Assembly (NCBI GenBank): GCA_016839245.1 | Contig: JAEOUN010000042.1 | Coordinates: 1-27,758, forward strand | Length of the DNA: 27,758 bases | Origin: Candidatus Thorarchaeota archaeon | GTDB taxonomy: Archaea; Asgardarchaeota; Thorarchaeia; Thorarchaeales; Thorarchaeaceae | Direction of reading: 5' to 3' | Shown here: positions 24,080-27,758 of the stretch, in pieces | Position numbering within the stretch: position 1 is the first letter of the stretch | Layout of the letters: every line of letters begins with the position of its first letter | Program-made: the position numbers and the translations under genes | The notes under the pieces: generated by a model | Told to the model about the DNA's origin: nothing | The model's database searches: none | The model's input: the letters and a program-made list of their open reading frames with translations, nothing else

Positions 24080-25334
24080 GAAATGCAAGTGCTTTAACAA
24101 ATAATGAATTGAAGTCATCATTGTCCATGAGCTCGATATAATGCAATTGCTGAACAATCCACGTCACCTTATCCCGAGCGTCATGCTCCAAAAGGATGTC
24201 GGCACCATGAATTGCGCCATTTCTTGATTGAGTTACTTCAGCATTCGAAAAAGGAGGAAACATCCCAATTTTGTAGGCATCCTGTAAGCGCAAATCAGAG
24301 CCAAATACACCTGTCAGAAATACATTGCTAATATCATCAGAAGTAGTACCTGATTCTTGTAGAACAAAATCAATGGCAGCTCGGATTGCGGCCTTGGATT
24401 GCTGTAATAATCGAACGTCAGGTTGTGACAAAACAATGTCTTTTCGAGTTGAAGTGTAACCTCCACGAGCCAATACATAATAGGCAATATCAGAATCGAA
24501 GGATGTCCATCGTGATTTTACATCTCGATTAAAAGAGCCTCTTGGTAGAAGCAGTCCTACATCTAAAAGCTCAGCTAATGCAGATATTGCTCCAGTCCCA
24601 CAGATACCTCTTGGTTGTGAATCATCAATTATTGATAATGTTGGTTCGTATGTTTTAGGATTGATTGAAACAGCTTTGATTGCGCCTATCTCTCCACCTA
24701 TACCACATTGAATAGCCATTCCCTCAAAAGCAGGTCCCGAAGCTGCTGAAGCAATCCAAATCCCCTGTGGCGCAATGACAGAGACCTCGGTATTCGTTCC
24801 TACATCAATTGTCATGCATCTCGCTTTTTTCTCTAGAAATGAACTAGCGAATAGTACTGCTATTGAATCAGGTCCAACAAAGGATTCAACAATTGGTGGA
24901 GAATACACAGTGGCTTTTTGAATCACATCAAGACCAACATCAACAGATGAGATGGTTATTGATTCCTTATAATCGATAGAGTACGGAGGATTCAACAAAG
25001 AATCAATCGGTTTATCAAAGAACAGATGGTGCATTACAGTATTTCCAACAATAACAACATCAGAAATGGCATCAGGTCGTATATTCTGTTCTGTTGCCAT
25101 CCCACCAATTGCTCGATTAATAACATCTCGAATGCTAGAAACTAGTATATCTCGTACACTCTTTTGCTCTTGTGCAATTTTAATCCTAGAAATAATATCT
25201 AAACCATATGTCATCTGTGGATTCTTTGTTACATATTGATTCACAACTCGTCGGTCGCGAAGTCTAACAAGATGAAGAACAATGTTTGTCGTCCCGATAT
25301 CAACAGTAACTCCATAGTTATTTCTTATAGACAC
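24051..25334 (-). CDS. RACo-like ASKHA-family ATPase (DUF4445), lacking the ferredoxin domain
   Basis: Actin/Hsp70-fold ATPase of the RACo/RamA type, known as activators that reduce the cobalt of corrinoid proteins at the cost of ATP. Visible motifs are the phosphate-1 loop VDIGTTN near the N-terminus (D12), then NPQMTYGLDIISRI, VVIVGNTVMHHLF, the second phosphate loop TIDVGTNTEVSV (D177), ASGPAFEG, GICGTGAI and the adenosine motif FLTGVFGSD. These match the core of the family. RACo carries an N-terminal [2Fe-2S] domain and RamA a C-terminal [4Fe-4S] domain. Neither is present here and no Cys cluster is seen, so an electron-donor partner would be needed or the role differs. GTG at 25334 was chosen because AGGA lies nine bases upstream. 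An in-frame TTG at 25373 would add 13 residues and overlap the UspA gene. Probably co-transcribed with it. Confidence 0.87.
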   Translation of the reverse strand: MSIRNNYGVTVDIGTTNIVLHLVRLRDRRVVNQYVTKNPQMTYGLDIISRIKIAQEQKSVRDILVSSIRDVINRAIGGMATEQNIRPDAISDVVIVGNTVMHHLFFDKPIDSLLNPPYSIDYKESITISSVDVGLDVIQKATVYSPPIVESFVGPDSIAVLFASSFLEKKARCMTIDVGTNTEVSVIAPQGIWIASAASGPAFEGMAIQCGIGGEIGAIKAVSINPKTYEPTLSIIDDSQPRGICGTGAISALAELLDVGLLLPRGSFNRDVKSRWTSFDSDIAYYVLARGGYTSTRKDIVLSQPDVRLLQQSKAAIRAAIDFVLQESGTTSDDISNVFLTGVFGSDLRLQDAYKIGMFPPFSNAEVTQSRNGAIHGADILLEHDARDKVTWIVQQLHYIELMDNDDFNSLFVKALAFPSRKVPLYQ

Positions 25335-25343
25335 TAGAAAGCA

Positions 25344-25347
25344 TCCT
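25344..25347 (-). promoter_or_regulatory. Ribosome binding site supporting the GTG start of the ASKHA gene
   Basis: The minus strand reads AGGA nine bases before GTG at 25334-25332, between the UspA stop (25363) and the start. The alternative TTG at 25373 lies inside the uspA coding end. Confidence 0.45.
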
Positions 25348-25362
25348 GATTTTTCTAGAATA

Positions 25363-25812
25363 CTAACGTACAATCATAACAGGACATGATGCACTCTTAG
25401 AAACCTTATCACTGATAGAGCCTGTGAACAGTCTCTTAATACCACTCACTCCACGAGAACCTATAATGATGAGACTTACACCACGCTCTGCAGCAATGTC
25501 AATAATTCGAGCTGCAGGATCTCCATGCGAAATCATATCCATGACTTCACATCCACATTGATTGGCTAATCGCTTTGCTCTCTCGAGGATATCTTCTCCG
25601 ACTTTCTGAAGAGAGAGAAACGGTTGGTCTGAAACAGTGTCGTGATATGGTGTTGCTGACACCACCATGGGGACAACATGCAATAAGACAACCTCTGCAC
25701 CCAAAGGAGGACCAATAGCACAGGCATATCGTACTGCCTTATTGGAATGCTCAGAGCCATCTACAGCCACAAGAACACTCTTGATTGTGATATGTTCATC
25801 TGTTTCACTCAT
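25363..25812 (-). CDS. Universal stress protein, UspA family, ATP-binding type
   Basis: 149 residues, a single Usp domain of normal length. The first strand KSVLVAVDGS has D18. Strand 2 is AEVVLLHVVP. The ATP-binding signature G-x2-G-x9-G-S is exact from G118 to S132 (GSRGVSGIKRLFTGS), followed by the last strand CPVMIVR. It is therefore of the nucleotide-binding subfamily, which acts as a dimer in stress signalling in the cytoplasm. ATG at 25812 has GAGGG six bases upstream. The stop is 28 bases before the chosen start of the RACo-like ATPase, so the two probably share an mRNA. It is divergent from the alkyltransferase gene across a 122-bp gap. Without a cofactor or linked regulator, its exact signal cannot be inferred. 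Confidence 0.95.
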   Translation of the reverse strand: MSETDEHITIKSVLVAVDGSEHSNKAVRYACAIGPPLGAEVVLLHVVPMVVSATPYHDTVSDQPFLSLQKVGEDILERAKRLANQCGCEVMDMISHGDPAARIIDIAAERGVSLIIIGSRGVSGIKRLFTGSISDKVSKSASCPVMIVR

Positions 25813-25934
25813 CTAATTCCCTCTCTTACATTCACAATGACTATGAGCCTTATCTCTCTTTCTGAAGATGAAACATTTTCTTTGCTTTTCGATACTCGGA
25901 TGCGCTGAGTGAAATAATCATATTCAATATTGAG

Positions 25935-26333
25935 ATGATGAGATTCATTAATTTAGAAGAAGAGGAATTGATTTTGGATTTGAGTAAGATAAAGACAGAG
26001 GATGAAGTTCGACATGCAACTCTTGAGATTCCTGGATACACGGAGTTCGATAGCATGGTCTACGCAGCCACCTTCAAGATTCCAAAGGGGAAGGTAAGCA
26101 CCTACGGGAGGATTGCCAAGATGATTGGTAAGCCTAAAGCTTATCGAGCAGTGGCCAACTCTCTTCACAAAAATCCACTTTTTCCAGTAGTTGCCTGTCA
26201 CCGTGTTGTAAAGGAGGATGGAAGCTTTGGCGGAAACAGGACTCGTGCACAGGGAAGATGCAAACACTGTGAGGAAGAAGGCGTTCCAATTGAAAACGGT
26301 AAGGTAAAGATGTCGAAAGAAGTATTATTCTGA
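25935..26333 (+). CDS. Short O6-alkylguanine-DNA alkyltransferase (MGMT/Ogt C-terminal domain)
   Basis: 132 residues. The DNA-binding and active-site domain of the direct-reversal alkyltransferases is complete: the wing helix KGKVSTYGRIAKMIG (Y57), the arginine finger R71 in AYRAVANSL, N79-P81, and the alkyl-accepting Cys C88 in VVACHRVV. The usual Pro before the Cys (PCHRV) is Ala here. Because Cys is kept, the protein is not an alkyltransferase-like (ATL) protein, in which this residue is often Trp. The N-terminal domain of full-length Ogt/MGMT is absent, and about 35 residues of different sequence precede the core. After the active site, where most relatives have a Lys/Leu-rich helix, there is GRCKHCEEEGV with C109 and C112, a possible metal-binding or redox pair. 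ATG at 25935 is followed by a second ATG, and neither has a strong ribosome site. It faces the MFS gene 13 bp away. Confidence 0.9.
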   Translation: MMRFINLEEEELILDLSKIKTEDEVRHATLEIPGYTEFDSMVYAATFKIPKGKVSTYGRIAKMIGKPKAYRAVANSLHKNPLFPVVACHRVVKEDGSFGGNRTRAQGRCKHCEEEGVPIENGKVKMSKEVLF

Positions 26334-26346
26334 CACTGGAGCTTGA

Positions 26347-27651
26347 CTAATTCTTTACCTTGACAATCTTTCGTCGTTTGATATTCATGGTTGGAATAAG
26401 GCTATGACCTGGTTTGATATAAATTGCCAAATAAATTAATGATATTGAACACAAAGCGAAAAGGCCTGAAATTATCCAAAGAAATCTGAGACTTGACGTG
26501 AACTCCCAGATGAGTGCTCCAGCAGGAGTAGCAATGAGACCTGTAACGCTCATGATCAATTGATATGTGCCTAACGCACGACCCTTGAATTGTTCAGCAA
26601 CTCCATCTATTGCCATAGTTCGCTCAACTCCTATCCAGACTACAATTGGAGCAGCCCATACAATATTCAATGCAAACATCATGACTACTCCTGAGCCGAC
26701 TCCAAATAGAATCATGACGATGGCATTCAAGAATAAGCTTCCAACCAAAGCTCTTTTTCGCCCCGAATCAGCTAGACTACTCAACCCGTACATAATCACC
26801 ACTGTAGTCAGTGAAAAGACACTCCAAGTGAGACCGTATACTGATACATCCATTCCCCAAGCCGTGACGCAGAGTGGCCCAAGGTAAGGAATAGCAAGTC
26901 CCCAGGCAATGTAGTAGCCCACCATTCCTCCAGTGAAGAACCAGAACTTCTGCCCTAATTTCCGAATAGGAATTTTGGTCGCCTTTTTAGCCTTGACAAT
27001 TGTGTCACGATCCAGGGTCTCTCGAACGAATGCAACAGTTAGTCCGAGAGCAACGATTCCTGCAACAGCTCCAATGAGTAGCAGATATTTCAGACTTGAG
27101 CCGGTCTCAAGCAAGAAAACAGCAATAATGGGACTGAGCCCATCCATCAGGAATGCCGGCATCAAGACCATCGTGAACTTCTTTGTAGGATCTTCTAGTC
27201 GTTTATTAGCTATCTCATCAGCTGGCATAGCTCTTGTGATAATGATAATGAAGCTCCAACCAAATTGGGTCAATCCATAAAAAGCAGCCACAAAGGGCCA
27301 GGTAGGCATACTATAGAGTAGAAAGAGACCCAGACACAATGGAACGAAAGCAAAAATCATTGTCTTCTTTCGACCGAAATAATCAGCCAGAGCCCCTGAT
27401 ATTGGAAATCCTACAAGTGAAGCAAGAGAGCCAATAGTGAAAGTCAGTCCTACGTCCCAGGGAGAGAGAAAGCTGTCGAGAAAAATCGCAAATTGCCACG
27501 TCCATATACTCACGGAGAGCTGTGCAACTCCAGCAACAATGGCAAGACGCCAGAGTGTTCCATTGAGGCCAAGTATCTCATGTCTTCTAGTCTCTATTAC
27601 ATCTGAAGTGCTCTCTCTGACAAGCACAACCTCTGTAACTGACAAAAGCAT
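26347..27651 (-). CDS. Major facilitator superfamily transporter, 12 helices
   Basis: 434 residues with about 12 predicted helices in two halves, a cytoplasmic loop after helix 6 (FVRETLDRDTIVKAKKATK) and a Lys/Arg-rich C-terminus. The MFS motif A appears in the first half, GALADYFGRKKTM (86-98, between helices 2 and 3), and in degenerate form in the second half, SSLADSGRKRALV. It is therefore a proton- or solute-coupled secondary transporter of the plasma membrane. The closest general type is the sugar-phosphate/multidrug group, but the substrate cannot be read from the sequence. The start ATG at 27651 has GAGGT only three bases upstream, closer than usual, and a GTG slightly downstream is an alternative. 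It converges with the alkyltransferase gene. Confidence 0.9.
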   Translation of the reverse strand: MLLSVTEVVLVRESTSDVIETRRHEILGLNGTLWRLAIVAGVAQLSVSIWTWQFAIFLDSFLSPWDVGLTFTIGSLASLVGFPISGALADYFGRKKTMIFAFVPLCLGLFLLYSMPTWPFVAAFYGLTQFGWSFIIIITRAMPADEIANKRLEDPTKKFTMVLMPAFLMDGLSPIIAVFLLETGSSLKYLLLIGAVAGIVALGLTVAFVRETLDRDTIVKAKKATKIPIRKLGQKFWFFTGGMVGYYIAWGLAIPYLGPLCVTAWGMDVSVYGLTWSVFSLTTVVIMYGLSSLADSGRKRALVGSLFLNAIVMILFGVGSGVVMMFALNIVWAAPIVVWIGVERTMAIDGVAEQFKGRALGTYQLIMSVTGLIATPAGALIWEFTSSLRFLWIISGLFALCSISLIYLAIYIKPGHSLIPTMNIKRRKIVKVKN

Positions 27652-27714
27652 CAGACCTCATATAACAACTCATCTGACTATACCCTCTCTCTGAGGCTAT
27701 ATGAAGCTTATTGA

Positions 27715-27756
27715 TTAGGATGTCCTCTCAAGCCATTTCCGTTGCTTCTGGGCATA
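27715..27756 (-). CDS. Possible C-terminal tail of a gene entering from the right edge
   Basis: One minus-strand frame is open from the right edge and ends at TAA (27715-27717) with the residues YAQKQRKWLERTS. The charged, helical composition would fit a protein C-terminus, and 63 bp separate it from the MFS start. With 13 codons visible it cannot be assigned, and it may be non-coding. The region 27652-27714 holds the MFS ribosome site and nothing else I can see. Confidence 0.3.
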   Translation of the reverse strand, partial: YAQKQRKWLERTS

Positions 27757-27758
27757 CA

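Noticed and set aside
25935..26333. Alkyltransferase-like (ATL) protein without repair activity
   Set aside because: The reactive Cys (C88) is kept; ATL proteins replace it, commonly with Trp.
1..27758. tRNA, rRNA, CRISPR array, insertion sequence or prophage
   Set aside because: The gaps are 250 bp or less. None shows a cloverleaf, regularly spaced direct repeats, a transposase, or integrase-like coding. No long nucleotide repeat was seen between genes.

Overview
The window looks like chromosomal DNA from an archaeon with about 40% GC. An Asgard (Thorarchaeia-like) lineage is the best guess, but this is not proven. The evidence is: (i) very large secreted proteins with an N-terminal signal segment, a Thr-rich stalk and one C-terminal membrane anchor with a basic tail; (ii) an archaeal-type phosphopantetheine adenylyltransferase; (iii) a BRE/TATA-like promoter ahead of the ferritin gene; (iv) an Ig-like domain in a surface protein of a type I recall as common in Asgard surface proteins. 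No rRNA, tRNA, CRISPR array, insertion sequence or prophage was found. Coding density is high, and the longest gene-free stretch is about 250 bp.

Left part (1-20.7 kb). The minus strand is dominated by cell-envelope genes. They are a giant Trp/Tyr-rich surface protein cut by the left edge (1-3876), a surface protein with three tandem glutamine-amidotransferase-like folds (7635-9896), a small Ig-domain surface protein (10081-11001), a 2025-residue paralogue of the first giant (11643-17720), and a 911-residue polytopic membrane protein ending in a SpoIIM domain (17964-20699). The four complete genes are followed by a hairpin plus T-tract or by a T-tract, so each is probably its own transcription unit. 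Two plus-strand units interrupt this series: an amidohydrolase-mutL operon (4124-7507) and a small YbjN-like protein (11179-11583).

Right part (20.7-27.8 kb). These are ordinary cytoplasmic functions: ferritin with promoter and terminator, an M28/DUF4910-type metallopeptidase followed by phosphopantetheine adenylyltransferase (CoA synthesis), a convergent minus-strand pair of universal stress protein and RACo-like ASKHA ATPase, a short O6-alkylguanine-DNA alkyltransferase, and a major facilitator transporter. The final 100 bp may hold the tail of another minus-strand gene.

How the genes fit together. MutL and the alkyltransferase are DNA-repair functions. Ferritin and UspA suggest iron and stress handling. 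The most distinctive content is the envelope cluster: two giant paralogues, a triple-fold ectodomain protein and a roughly 20-segment SpoIIM-type membrane protein. It may be an undescribed archaeal surface system, but co-function is inferred only from proximity, strand and protein type.
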